A stretch of DNA of 64,000 nucleotides from Spinellus fusiger (lineage: Eukaryota > Mucoromycota > Mucoromycetes > Mucorales > Phycomycetaceae). Below are positions 47,472-59,974 of this stretch, piece by piece. A model generated the notes under the pieces. The model saw nothing but the letters and a program-made list of their open reading frames with translations. It ran no database searches and was not told the DNA's origin. The stretch lies in assembly GCA_025094145.1 (NCBI GenBank), contig JALLLS010000090.1, positions 62,001 through 126,000 on the forward strand, read 5' to 3'. Position numbers and translations under genes: made by a program. The stretch's first letter is position 1, and the number at the start of each line of letters is the position of its first letter.

Positions 47472-50413
47472 AGAAAGAAAGAGAGGGAGAGAGAGAAAGA
47501 GAGAATAATTATTGTGTGGCTATATTTTAGACAACCAACACATGGGAAGAACAACGCAAGATGGATAGTATGCGTCGTGCCTATCAAAAAGCAATGGCCA
47601 TTCCATTGAACAATGTTGAACATCTTTGGAAAGACTACGACCAATGGGAAAACACATTGAATAGATTAACGGTATATATCAAGATATAAATATCAGTAAT
47701 AGAAAGGGGAAATGAACGAGTAAGTATGTATCACTCTTATTAAATTATTATCGTAGGCCAAAAAGTTCCTGAGTGAAAAATCATCTGCCTACATGACAGC
47801 ACGGACTGCACTTCGAGAGATGAGAGGATTTACAGATCAGTTGTTACGCACAATTATTCCAAGACGTTCAGAATGGACCGAGAAGGATCTTAACCAGGTA
47901 ATCATTGATGACTGCAATAAAGAAGAAGAAAAAACATGACTAAGCCCATGGTACATAGCTCGAAGTGTGGAGAGAGTATATTCAGTGGGAAAAGGGAAAT
48001 CCACTTCATTTGGAGGATGAAGAGCAAGTGATTGAGCGTGTTGCTTATGCATACCAACAAGCCTTCCTTGTTTTACGCTTCTTCCCAGTCTTGTGGTTTG
48101 ATTTTGCCACATACTACAAAGAGATTGGTAAAGTTGAAAAGGCATTGGTTGTCTTGAAGCAGGGAATGGAAATTCTTCCTACAAGGTAAAATGATCTAGA
48201 GTTGTTTATTATTATTATTATTTTTTATTATTATTATTATTTATATGGCTACAAAAGGACTTAACTTTCTTCAACTTTTAAGTTTATTGCTTCATTTCAC
48301 TTATGCTGAACTATGTGAATCACGAAAACAACATGATGATACACGCCAAACATTCGACACTCTTCTTGAACGATTGGACAAAGACATTGAAAAGTTGAGA
48401 ACAAATTCTCAAAAAGAGATTGAGAAACTCCAGCAAGAGGCAGATGAAGAGCGTTCCAGCATGAACTTATCAGATGACATTGATGGAGAGTTAAGAGAGC
48501 AGCTTAGACAGCGTGAAAGACAAGTAAAGAAAGAACAGAATGATATTGAAGAACGCACCAAAGGTCAAATAGAGGTCATTGCAAAGAACTGTTCACTCTC
48601 TTGGATCATGTACATGCGCTTTGCTAGAAGATCAGATGTAAGTCTTTTTTAAAATCAAAAAAGAGTATCCGAGAGAATGGTGTATTGATAAAGAAGGATT
48701 ACAAAGGGCATCAAAAGTGCACGCGCTCTGTTCTCAAGAGCACGTAAGACTATCAATCTTACTTACCATGTCTTTGTTGCCTCTGGTAAGTCTAATAAGT
48801 ACTTGAATGGCTACAGAGACTCATGATCAATAGCTTTAATGGAGTATCATAACAGTAAGGATGCTACCATTGCTGGTAAAGTGTTTGAGATTGTAGGGTA
48901 CAAGCTGTTTGCAGACGACCCAGCATTTGTGTGTGAATACTTGGACTTCTTGATTGAGATGAATGATGATAACAGTAAGTAGTTTATTTCATAGCAACAC
49001 ATTCAACTCATACTATTGGATAGACACACGTGCATTGTTCGAAAGAGCTCTCTCTACCATGCCAGCTGAAAAGGCAGGACCCATCTGGTCAAAGTTTTTA
49101 GACTATGAAAACAAGTATGGTGATTTGGCAGGAATCCAAGGTGTAGAAAAACGAAGAAACGAAGCAACTCAAGGCAGTAAGTATATCACTATTGGCCATG
49201 AACATTATAATAAATTCTCTATTTCTTTTTGTTTATTTATACATAGCAACCTCACTAGAGTCTTCCTTGCATCGGTATAGCTATCTTGATATCGGTATAG
49301 ACGTTGATTCAGAATTAGGAGAAGGTAAATGAAGATCAACATCAAATCATCCCAGACTAACAAATGGTTCTTTTCTTCTTTCTTTCTTTCTTCAGTGATA
49401 AAAGAAAAGAACACAGGCGTCATTTCAGAAGCTGTAGTTTTGGAAACACCTGTTGTAGGTCCTCCAAGCCATGAGCGAACACACCGCAAAGAGCATGGTA
49501 AAAAGCCACTCTTACAGCCTGTCCATCCCGAGAAGTATCCTCGACCTGACTTTGAGCAATGGAAACCCTTCAAACCACTTACGGATTCTGCTCGACATGT
49601 TGTACCTACTGCTGTCACTGTTCCTCGTGTGATTGCTCCTGATACGACTGCCAAGACTCCAGCACCTACACCTGATGTTCCACCTCCTGTGGTGACGCCT
49701 GCTCCTGCTGCCACATGGAATAAAGCACAGATTGCTAAATTACCTGATCCTGTTGCCTACTTTGTATCGAATCTGCCACCAGCACAATCCTTCAATGGTA
49801 ATGTGTAAAGAACATGCATCTACATTCTATCTATCTATCGATCCATCCATCCACCACATATCTCATGACTTATTGACGATTATTCTTTATAACTACAGGC
49901 CCACTGATTCAAGCAGCAGAACTTGTTGATCTTCTTCGGAATATCATCATACCACTTCCACCTCAAGTGCCTGCTACGGTGACAGCTCCAGGTCCTATGC
50001 CAGTGCCAGGACGCAGTACCAATGCACAGGTTCATTCCAAGAACATGATGAATGGTCCTTCGATGCACACACAACAAATCCCAGGAAGGGACATGCCTCC
50101 AATGCGTGGTGCTTCTGGTCGTGGGGGTGGTGGAGGTGGAGGTAGAGGAAATTACAAATCAAGGGTAAGCTTGTTTTTTCTTTTTCTTTTTCTTTTTCAA
50201 ACGGCATGGATAAAACTCACCCGTGGATGAATATTAACTTTGTAGGGTGGAATGCCTATGCGAGGTGGTAAAGGGAATATGAAGCGTAAACAGCGTGATG
50301 ATCACGAAGAAGACTACATGCCTCACAAAGGGATGGGTCCCAACCGTCCGCCAGACAACGATATCTTTAGAGCCAGACAAGCCAAGCGACATCGTGATGA
50401 TCCTCCCTATTGA
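44979..50413 (+). CDS. RNA14: mRNA 3'-end processing factor RNA14 / CSTF77
   Basis: Model of 13 exons: 44979-46349, 47075-47362, 47531-47671, 47757-47897, 47959-48185, 48283-48637, 48707-48785, 48834-48974, 49024-49176, 49247-49324, 49396-49797, 49899-50164, 50246-50413; 1269 residues, all introns GT-AG and in frame. RNA14 is a scaffold of the cleavage factor that processes pre-mRNA 3' ends in the nucleus. HAT-repeat helices run from about residue 400 ([20 protein letters not shown]) through [26 protein letters not shown] and [19 protein letters not shown]. The C-terminus is Pro-rich then Gly/Arg-rich ([10 protein letters not shown]). Unusual: an N-terminal extension of about 370 residues built from EPVS/EPEP repeats makes it much longer than yeast (677 residues) or human homologues. 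Intron 1 is 725 nt and intron 2 contains a (TCTA)n microsatellite. Confidence 0.92.
45402..45870 (+). repeat. In-frame EPxS tandem repeat region in RNA14 exon 1
   Basis: Degenerate 12- and 18-bp units around GAACCAGTATCT encode [17 protein letters not shown] and IHEPVS blocks. Similar but looser units extend from 45,110 to 45,990. Because unit lengths are multiples of three, all frames stay open; the opposite strand has a 336-codon Gly/Ser/Asp frame (45,089-46,099) that is an artefact. Confidence 0.85.
47388..47471. repeat. (TCTA)n microsatellite in RNA14 intron 2
   Basis: About 20 uninterrupted TCTA/ATCT tetranucleotides between 47,388 and 47,471, entirely inside the intron 47,363-47,530. 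It creates a false Ile/Tyr/Leu/Ser frame. Confidence 0.9.
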
Positions 50414-51943
50414 TAATCAAATGATAATGATTGTCTTCAAGGGATGATGCCTTTGACGCCTTCAATTACAACTTTGACGTCCCAAGTAACATAAGTATAT
50501 AATTAAAGGTGATGTTATAAAGTGAATAAAAACCGAAAGAAATTATCCGCTTTCTATCTATAAATATAAATATAAATATTTATAAATATAAATATAAACT
50601 AGGGACTATTTCCATAGCTAAAACACATTTGCACACAGACAGTATTCCTTTTGATTTTCTATATATATGTAGATTACTCTTGTTTCTTTTATACTGTCTA
50701 TTCTATCTCATAGTATGAGCATCCTAAGGATTCTTCTGATGACTGAGAGAAGTCTCTGTTTCAAAACACCATCTAATCTTCTAGAGAGACTGATAGTAAA
50801 TCATGTTACTAGGAAGAAGAAGACAAAGCTTTTCAATATGTAATCTCACTCTTTGGCCTTACTTGATGAGACATTCACACACACATCTATATTTACTTTG
50901 ACAGACTCACACCACAACTCATTCGATGGATTAACAGTGACACTCAGTTTTCCTGTCGAATGAGTTATAATATGAGTTTAACAAAGGCAAATGACAGTGG
51001 TTTTGTTCTCATTAGATTAGACACTAATATTCCACCAAATGAATTGACTCTAAAAATAAAAAAATAAAGTGCTGTCCTATCTATGGCCTGTTATGGAGTA
51101 GTTTTGATGATAAGAGTGTAGATGAAAATGCATAGAGTGAGCTATGTTTAAACCTCGAACTAGCATGAATGAACTAGCATGAATAAACTAGCATGAATAA
51201 GCTTGACGATAGATTATCCCAAGTTCAACCCACTGTTCTGTACACACACTATTGAATTGCCTAGTGTCTTATTTGTCATCTCCAGAAACCCATCTGTAAA
51301 GTCAATTGGGCACTTTAGGCCTAGTTTGAGAAATGTATCAGACACTATGAGACGATTTAAATTTAAAACAACAACAACAACAACAACAGTTCTCTGGAGA
51401 CTGTAAAGATATTGGCATAGGGCAGAGCATCAATGAAAGTGGTAGGTAGTCTCATGGCTTAGTAGAGGGCAGAGTCGCTTGACGGTGCTATTAATGCCAA
51501 GAGGAAACTGTAGTGCTTGCTATTGATGGAGTAGTTGTAGTAAGGAATCCTCTACTTTTCATCCACTCAAAATAAAATAAAATATAAATTCACGTTAATT
51601 ATCACACACATTTATGAAATTATAACCACCATCAGGATAAATCATTCATACTAAAGAACGAAGAAACCCGGCGTCTAAAAAGTCATGAATTCTTTTTCCT
51701 CTCATGTCCAATGTATTTCTCATGTGATGTGAGGGTCGTCAGATTCGTAATTTTGGGCGTCAAAATAACAATTCCCCACTCATAACTTATATCTCAACAA
51801 AGAAAGATTGGCATTTAGAATGGTAAAATACTAGTGATTATTCCCTAACAAAAGATTTATTGAAGACAAAGTACTGCAAGTTCATATAAACTATTAGATT
51901 TAGCAAAGAAATGAGAAAGACATTGTAAAAAAAAGGTCTGATT
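50414..51943. other. Intergenic region, no gene seen
   Basis: Between the convergent RNA14 and polyubiquitin genes. Holds AATAT/TAAATA repeats at about 50,560-50,600, three copies of GAACTAGCATGAAT-like units at about 51,155-51,200, and an (ACA)n run at about 51,366-51,388. Confidence 0.45.
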
Positions 51944-53668
<1,725 letters not shown>

Positions 53669-54442
53669 TTATAATAATTCACAGAACAGGCGTTTTTGTT
53701 GCTTAGTAACATGGTTTGACTTGACTACAACATCCCCAAAAGGCAACAAACGATGGATCCGAGACGGTCGTTTCTTTTGAGTGGCCATGAATCCATGAAA
53801 GGCAGAGATACCGCGTACGAGGTCAACACGGAGCTTCTTGGTACTTTTGCTGTCCAGTGACGCAATGTCAGCGAGTGGCAGTGGCTGTTTTGGATCCAGA
53901 TTCAGTCGATGTGCCAGCTCACTGCAGTAGACACCAATATAAAAGTCCCTGTAGCGACGAATGGCCCGTCTCTCCTTTGCTGCAATGACCCGTAGACCCA
54001 CGTTGCCTCCATGTGTGCTGCCGCCACTTGACTTGTAGTTGTGCCAGAGTGCAAAGCCAAGGTCCTCCTCTTCTTCCTGGACAGTGTAGTCATACAACTT
54101 CAAGGCTCGGGTGTTCTTGTAGGGGCTGGGGATGAAAGAGGGAGATCGTCTCTTCTCAGGAGGAGGCAGTGGGGCCGCCTTATCAGCCACTTGGGCATAA
54201 AGAAGACGGCTGTGTTGGGTGCAATAGTCGATTTTCTCCCATACCGACCCCTCGTCTTTCACTGAGGTGGATACATGCTGGAAGGACCGTGTGGGCTCCT
54301 GTGCCTCTTTCTTGTGAACAACATCCCACCCAGTGCGTGTGTCTGCATTGAGCGGAGGGAATTCGGCTGTGTCCAGTGGTACAGCATCGTAAAAGACGTG
54401 GCTGTCCATCACAGACTCTGCAAAGGCAATGGGGAAATCCAT
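53669..54442 (-). CDS. Unrecognised 257-residue protein
   Basis: An uninterrupted frame from ATG at 54,440-54,442, with normal amino-acid use and GC content above the surroundings, so it is probably a real gene. No signal peptide, membrane span or known domain is seen. Visible features: an acidic patch QEEEEDLGFALW at about residues 119-130, a Gly/Ser linker SSGGSTHGG, a basic run AAKERRAIRRYRDFY, and a basic C-terminus THxxKQQKRLF-like. A good 3' splice site (CCACAG) lies immediately before the ATG, so a 5' exon may exist upstream, but no donor in the neighbouring open frame (54,787-54,518) gave a consistent frame. Function unknown. Confidence 0.6.
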   Translation of the reverse strand: MDFPIAFAESVMDSHVFYDAVPLDTAEFPPLNADTRTGWDVVHKKEAQEPTRSFQHVSTSVKDEGSVWEKIDYCTQHSRLLYAQVADKAAPLPPPEKRRSPSFIPSPYKNTRALKLYDYTVQEEEEDLGFALWHNYKSSGGSTHGGNVGLRVIAAKERRAIRRYRDFYIGVYCSELAHRLNLDPKQPLPLADIASLDSKSTKKLRVDLVRGISAFHGFMATQKKRPSRIHRLLPFGDVVVKSNHVTKQQKRLFCELL

Positions 54443-55369
54443 ACTGTGGCTGGTATGTTAAGAAACAAGAAGCAATGATAGGTACAGAAAAAAGATAAAG
54501 TGTCTTGAGGAATCTATTTATACCTTTTCCCTAAGTGTGTGTGTGTTTTGTAGGGCTTTCTTTTGGATACTATTTTTGCTGCGGTCTATTCTTGCCCTGT
54601 AGGTGTTTTGTTCAGATGATCTACCCAATGAAGATCCGTGGCAAAGTCCATGGAAAGCCGCAGCAGATTGCCATTTGCTATTGGACAGTGTTGTACACAC
54701 CTCCAAGACACACACATCCATCCACTGGTGTGTGGTTGTGACAGGCCCAATCAGAAGAAAGAGAGCCCAAACTACGCGTGGTGTCATGTGATATGAGCAG
54801 AGAGAGATGTAGAGAGATGTAGAGAGAGATGTCTTTGTATCTTGTATCTTGTATCTTGTATCTTACTTCTTACTACTCTTCTTTGACTACTCTCCTTTGA
54901 CTCATCTCACTGTGACTTTCTTTCTCTCTTTCTTACTCTCAAAAACCACTCTAGAATGTGTTAGTAACACTGACATTGAAAAATAAAATAAAATATTTAG
55001 CAGACTCTATTAGTTAGCAGTACCTAACCTGCTAAATTGGATCGACAACAATAAAATCATTACAATAGCTGTCACTTGGCTTGATTTTCTTCTTACCCTT
55101 TGTTGTTTCTTCCTACAAAAAAGAAAGAAAAAAGAAAAGAGAAAACTGGTTTTGTTTAATTATTATCATGGTTAGCAAAGGTAGGCAGAGAAAGAAACAG
55201 AGAGAGAGAAGCAGGTCCTACTGCTTCTGTCAAGGCAGAACATGACTGCACTCCACACTCCATAGCCTATAGACACTGGCTGTGGCTATCGACTCTTCTG
55301 TAGATTCATGTCTATGGATGGCCCACTCACTCTCCAGTCTATTCTGCAACAGATCCTGTGTCTATCAAA
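54443..55369. other. Promoter region between divergent genes, simple repeats
   Basis: Separates the minus-strand 257-residue gene from DBP5. Contains AGAGAGATGT repeats at about 54,798-54,832 and four TATCTTGTATCTTG copies at about 54,836-54,864. Open frames on both strands at about 54,518-54,791 look partly protein-like but could not be joined to a gene. Confidence 0.4.
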
Positions 55370-57497
55370 ATGAACGATATCGTGCCTCCACGTAAGTAAC
55401 AAGACAGGGCTGTCTATAGGCTGAGGAGAGGAGAGGAGAGTAGCTTCTATAGAGTTCTCTATTCCATTCTTCTCTTCTTTATAAAGTCACTTTGTGTTCT
55501 ACCCCACAGACCTAGAGTGTCTTTTTGGTCTGTCCATGTGTCTCTAGAGAAGAAAAGAGAAATACAAAGAAAAGAAAAACACAAACACAAAGGGAGCAAT
55601 GTCTTTCTTCTCTTTGTGCCTTACTGTAGTGATACATCTTTAATACATCTTTAATACATCTCCATCTCTTCTTCTACCTGTATTGATGTCGATGTCTATG
55701 CTTTGATAGGTGGTAATTATTGCTTAGAATCCTAGTAGAACCCTCCATCTGCCATTGACCTCATCTTACCTCTCTCTCCAAGCTGAGCACACCATGCCTG
55801 AGAAGGGTGGAAATGTCACCTTGAAGCTGTCAGAAGGAAATCCTCTGGGAAAGGGTCTGGAGATTGTCAAGTCCTTTTCCCAGCTTGGCCTGTAAGTTCC
55901 TCCTCCCTTTCCTTCCTTCTATAGAGAGAGAGAGAGGGTCTGCCAAGAAGAATACCAACACCATGTCTTGTGGACAATGTCACAACTCTAGGAGTGAAAA
56001 TGTACTCAAGGGTCTCTATGAAATGAACTACTCTGCTCCCTCTAAAATCCAGGAACGTGCCTTGCCCTTGTTAATGGCTGATCCGTAAGTGGAATGGAAT
56101 GCTGACTGATGTTGGACCCTCTTCATCTTTCCTCATCTTCCTTCTTCTTTCTTGATGGTGTCTGCGGTAGACCAAGAAACATGATTGGACAGTCCCAGAG
56201 TGGCACGGGTAAGCACTGTTCCTTCTTTCTCATGTCTATGCTTGGTCTGGAGACTCATCCTCCTCCACAGGCAAAACAGCTGCCTTTGTATTGACCATGC
56301 TCCACCGTATAACAGAAGATCAAAAGTGTCCTCAAGTAAAGTTCCCTCTTTTTTTGATTCTGCACCTCCTATACCCCTACCATTTCTCCCTCTCTTATCT
56401 CTCTCTTATCTCTTCTCTCTCTCTTTTAGGCCATCTGTCTGGCCCCTTCACGTGAATTGGCACGTCAGATTGTCGATGTTATCCAAACCATGGCCAAGTT
56501 CACCTCTGTGTCTGTGTCCATGGTCATCAAAGAATCCTTGGCCAAGAAAAGACCCATCAATGAGCACATTGTTGTAGGCACCCCTGGATCTGTCCAAGAT
56601 GTCATTCGTCGTGGGTTGCTAGATACAAAACACATCAAGATATTTGTTCTGGATGAGGCAGACAATATGCTGGATCAGAATGGACTAGGAGACCAGAGCA
56701 TTCGTATTAATAAGTAAGTCAAGGGGGAAAAAGAGAAAAAAAAAAGAGAAAAATTAAGGCAGGGAAATGTCTTTTTTTCTTCTTCTTTAGAATGATCCAG
56801 AGCACGCCACAGATTGTCCTGTTCTCAGCCACTTATGCTGAACATGTGGGTGTGTTTGCCCATCGATTTGCTCCCAATGCAGACGAATTAAGCTTAAAAC
56901 GCAGTGAGTTGAGTGTGGATGGGATCATGCAGTTCTATATGGATTGCTCTGATGAAGAACAAAAGTACGATGTATTGTGCAATCTCTATGATCTATTGAC
57001 AGTGAGCCAGAGTATTATCTTTTGCAGAGTAAGTTCGTGTCTCTTCGTGTCTGTTCTCATCTTTTTGTTAGCGTCGTGAGTCTGCAGATGAAATTGCAAG
57101 AAGAATGACAGAGACAGGCCATGCCGTGGTCTCTCTTCACGGTGCAATGAGTCCAGAAGAAAGAGACATGGTGATGGACGGATTCAGACGGGGCGAATTC
57201 AAAGTACTGATCACTACCAATGTATTGGCACGGGGCATTGATATTCTCCAAGTGACATTGGTGATCAACTACGACATGCCACAGACCTACGGAGGGGGTG
57301 TGGATGCAGAGGCCTATCTTCATCGTGTGGGTCGAACAGGACGTTTTGGTCGCAAAGGTGTCAGCATCAATTTTGTCCATGATAGAAAGAGCTGGGAGGA
57401 AATGCACGCCATGGAGGTGTACTTTGGTCGGACTATCTGTCGCCTCGGCACAGACGACTGGGAAGAAGTGGACAAGACATTAAAGTCGTTTATTTAG
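55370..57497 (+). CDS. DBP5: DEAD-box RNA helicase DBP5 / DDX19 (mRNA export)
   Basis: Model: 55370-55391, 55783-55891, 55992-56084, 56171-56208, 56271-56335, 56430-56713, 56791-57028, 57072-57497; 424 residues. DBP5 remodels mRNPs at the cytoplasmic face of the nuclear pore with Gle1 and inositol hexakisphosphate. Motifs in order: FSQLGLSENVLKGLYEMNY and PSKIQERALPLL (Q-motif region), I SGTGKT at 84-89, Ia APSRELARQI, II DEAD at 184-187, III SAT at 216-218, and VI HRVGRTGR at 367-374. The YGGGVDAEAYLHR stretch before motif VI is typical of DDX19-type helicases. The 22-nt first exon is the least certain part: it is required for frame but has little sequence to recognise. It is followed by SDS22 on the same strand after 300 bp. 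Confidence 0.92.
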
Positions 57498-57797
57498 TGG
57501 GAGACATCAAGGAAGAATGAGCAGGAATAGAGCAGGAATAGAGCAGACATCATAAGATATAACTTACATTAGCATCACTACAACCTATGAAATACCTTGG
57601 CAAATAAGAGAAAAAGAAGGAAGAAGAAGAGGAGAAGAGGAGAAGGAGCTCTCCTTATTTCACCCACCCACCTACTCTCGATAATCTCTCTCTCATCTCT
57701 CTCTCACTTTGCAAAAAGAATAAAATGGACTCTTATATACCCTTCTTCTCGTGTCGGTGATTCAAATCAACAGTGAAGCCTTTCTTCTCTCAACACA
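57498..57797. promoter_or_regulatory. Short spacer between DBP5 and SDS22
   Basis: 300 bp that must hold the DBP5 3' end and the SDS22 promoter. A purine-rich tract (AAGAAGGAAGAAGAAGAGG) at about 57,612-57,645 is followed by a pyrimidine-rich CTCTCTCATC tract just upstream of the SDS22 start. Confidence 0.4.
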
Positions 57798-59525
57798 ATG
57801 GACGACACCCTCACCATGACAGACATGTCCACCCACAAAGACACCGAGACAGTTTCCGAGACAGGGCCAAAGTCAGTGCTAGTGACTGAGCCAGGACTCA
57901 AGTCAGTGTCTACAAAGGAACAGAGAGTGACTGTTATGGAGGAGCCTGTGACGGATGGAGAAGAGGAAGAAGAAGAGGAAGAAGCAGAAACAGCACAAGG
58001 TAGGTGTTATGATAGTTTCATCTAATCACCCGTCCAAGGCTTATTGGATGACCATGCGGAGGATGCCGAGGTAATGCCAACAGTAGAAGAAAACCTCCCT
58101 CTTCCTATTTCTCATGTGGATTGCTGTCTAGGACATTGACGTGATTCATATGCGTGTGGCGGACATTCCTGCTCTTGGCCTTGAACGATTCCAGCACCTT
58201 GAGGTACTAGAAGAGACAAGAAAGACACTGTGCTGACTCGACTGTCCATTAGCGTCTTTGTCTTCGTCAGAACTTTATTGTTCGTATCAAGGGATTGGAG
58301 TCATTGGAGCACCTCAAGGAGCTTGACTTGTACGATAACAAGATATCCCACATCAAGGGATTGGAGTCACTGCAGACATTGGAGTAAGTAGTATGTGTAG
58401 TATGTGTAGATGTGTGGGTGAGTGACCAGGAGGCCTTTTTGATGACACAATAACAACACAACACACTACACCGTGCCATCGCAGGCTACTCGATCTCTCT
58501 TTTAACAAGATCAAGAGTATCAAACACCTCGAAACCCTTCTTCATCTCAAAGACCTCTTCTTTGTGAGCAACAAGATCTCCAAGATCGAGAATCTGGAGG
58601 CACTGGTCAATGTCACGAATCTTGAATTGGGTGCCAATCGTATCAGAGTAAGTGTATTCTTCTTGTCCATCCCTGCTCACCCTATGCATAGACCATTGAG
58701 AATCTGGATACATTGGTGCATCTTGAGAAGCTGTGGCTGGGCAAGAACAAGATCACCAGACTAGAGGTAGATGGAGAAAAGAAGAAGCCACTGACACTGT
58801 AGAATCTGAGTCCATTGCGCAACTTGAGATTGCTGAGTATCCAAAGCAATCGTCTTACTAAGCTAGAAGGACTGGACTCCCTTGTTCATCTTGAAGAGCT
58901 GTACACTAGTCACAATGCCATTGAGAGAATTGAAGGATTGGAGCATAATGTAAGGCTGTGGCTGCAGTGCACATAGCCTATTTCATCCCATAACTCATCT
59001 CATAACCTATTCCACATCTCATCCCATAACTCATCCCATATCTCATCCCACATCTCATCCCATATCTCATCCCATATCTCATCCCATATCTCACCCCATA
59101 TCTAGACCAAATTAACCACTCTGGATGTGGCAAATAACAAAATCACCCACATCGAGAACCTCTCTCATTTGAAGCACCTTGAGGAGTTCTGGGTAAGGAG
59201 AATTCTATGCTAGTAAAGAACACACAACAACAGAATAATCCAACACTCTCATCCTTAGGCCAATAACAATCAACTGGGAAACGAGTGCTTTGAAGAACTC
59301 AAACAGCAATTGGGCAGCTGTACATCGATGCAGACAGTGTATTTGGAGGGAAATCCAATGCAACTCAATAACAGCGCCACCTACCTTAATAAAGTACGTC
59401 TGGCCATTCCCCATCTTCAGCAGATTGACGCCACGTAAGTCCAGCCTTGGCTTTTTCTTTTTCTCTGGCCTTAACATGTCCTTGACTCATGTCTTTATGC
59501 AGTCTTGTTCGTTAAACCTTCAATA
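57798..59525 (+). CDS. SDS22: Protein phosphatase 1 regulatory subunit SDS22
   Basis: Model of 10 exons: 57798-57999, 58039-58070, 58132-58203, 58253-58383, 58485-58647, 58692-58766, 58803-58949, 59106-59192, 59259-59434, 59513-59525; 365 residues, all introns GT-AG. SDS22 is a leucine-rich-repeat partner of the PP1 catalytic subunit, acting in mitosis and PP1 maturation. After an acidic N-terminus (run of Glu at about 56-64) come consecutive 22-residue repeats such as LKELDLYDNKISHIKGLESL and LEKLWLGKNKITRLENLSPL, then an LRR-cap-like end (TYLNKVRLAIPHLQQIDAT). The last exon adds only LVR. Length agrees with yeast (338) and human (360) proteins. Confidence 0.95.
58975..59104. repeat. 11-12-bp tandem repeat filling SDS22 intron 7
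   Basis: About ten copies of CTCATCCCATAT-type units occupy nearly the whole intron (58,950-59,105). Its 3' splice site TCTAG directly follows the last unit. Confidence 0.85.
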
Positions 59526-59974
59526 AAGGAAAAGCAGTCTCCAGTAAATTCAAAAGCAATGTGTGGCTTATCAGGGCTAGCTCCATTTTTTTGCCCCTCT
59601 CTCATTTAAATCCTTTGCTTGCTCCACTCAAAAAGACACTTTTTTTCCCTGCCTTTCTCCTCCACACCTTCTCATTTTCCTCCCCTCCCCTTGTCTTGTC
59701 TGTGTGTGTAGTTGTGTGCAGTGCCTTGTGTGTGTAGTGTAGTGGTGTAGAGTGTGTGTCTATGTGTCTGTGTTTAGCAGTGATTATTCACAAATCTGGC
59801 TTTTCAACTCTCTTTCTCTCTTTCTACACTCTTGTCTTTTAGTAGTGCTTTTTATTTTGTGATCCCTTTTATTATTTTTGTTCTTCTTTCTACCGTGAGA
59901 CCCTTGTTTTTGTGGTCCTGACCTTCCACCACTGTTCTTTGCTGGCTCCATTCTCATTCTCTGCCACACCTTCT
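59526..59974. promoter_or_regulatory. Promoter region of the Sds3-like gene
   Basis: Pyrimidine-rich DNA (CCTTTCTCCTCC, CTCTCTTTCTCTC) and a GTGTGTGTAG-repeat stretch at about 59,698-59,775. No gene. Confidence 0.4.

Noticed and set aside
54518..54787. 89-codon minus-strand frame with a signal-peptide-like start, tested as exon 1 of the 257-residue gene
   Set aside because: No donor site in it joins the CCACAG acceptor before 54,442 in the correct frame.
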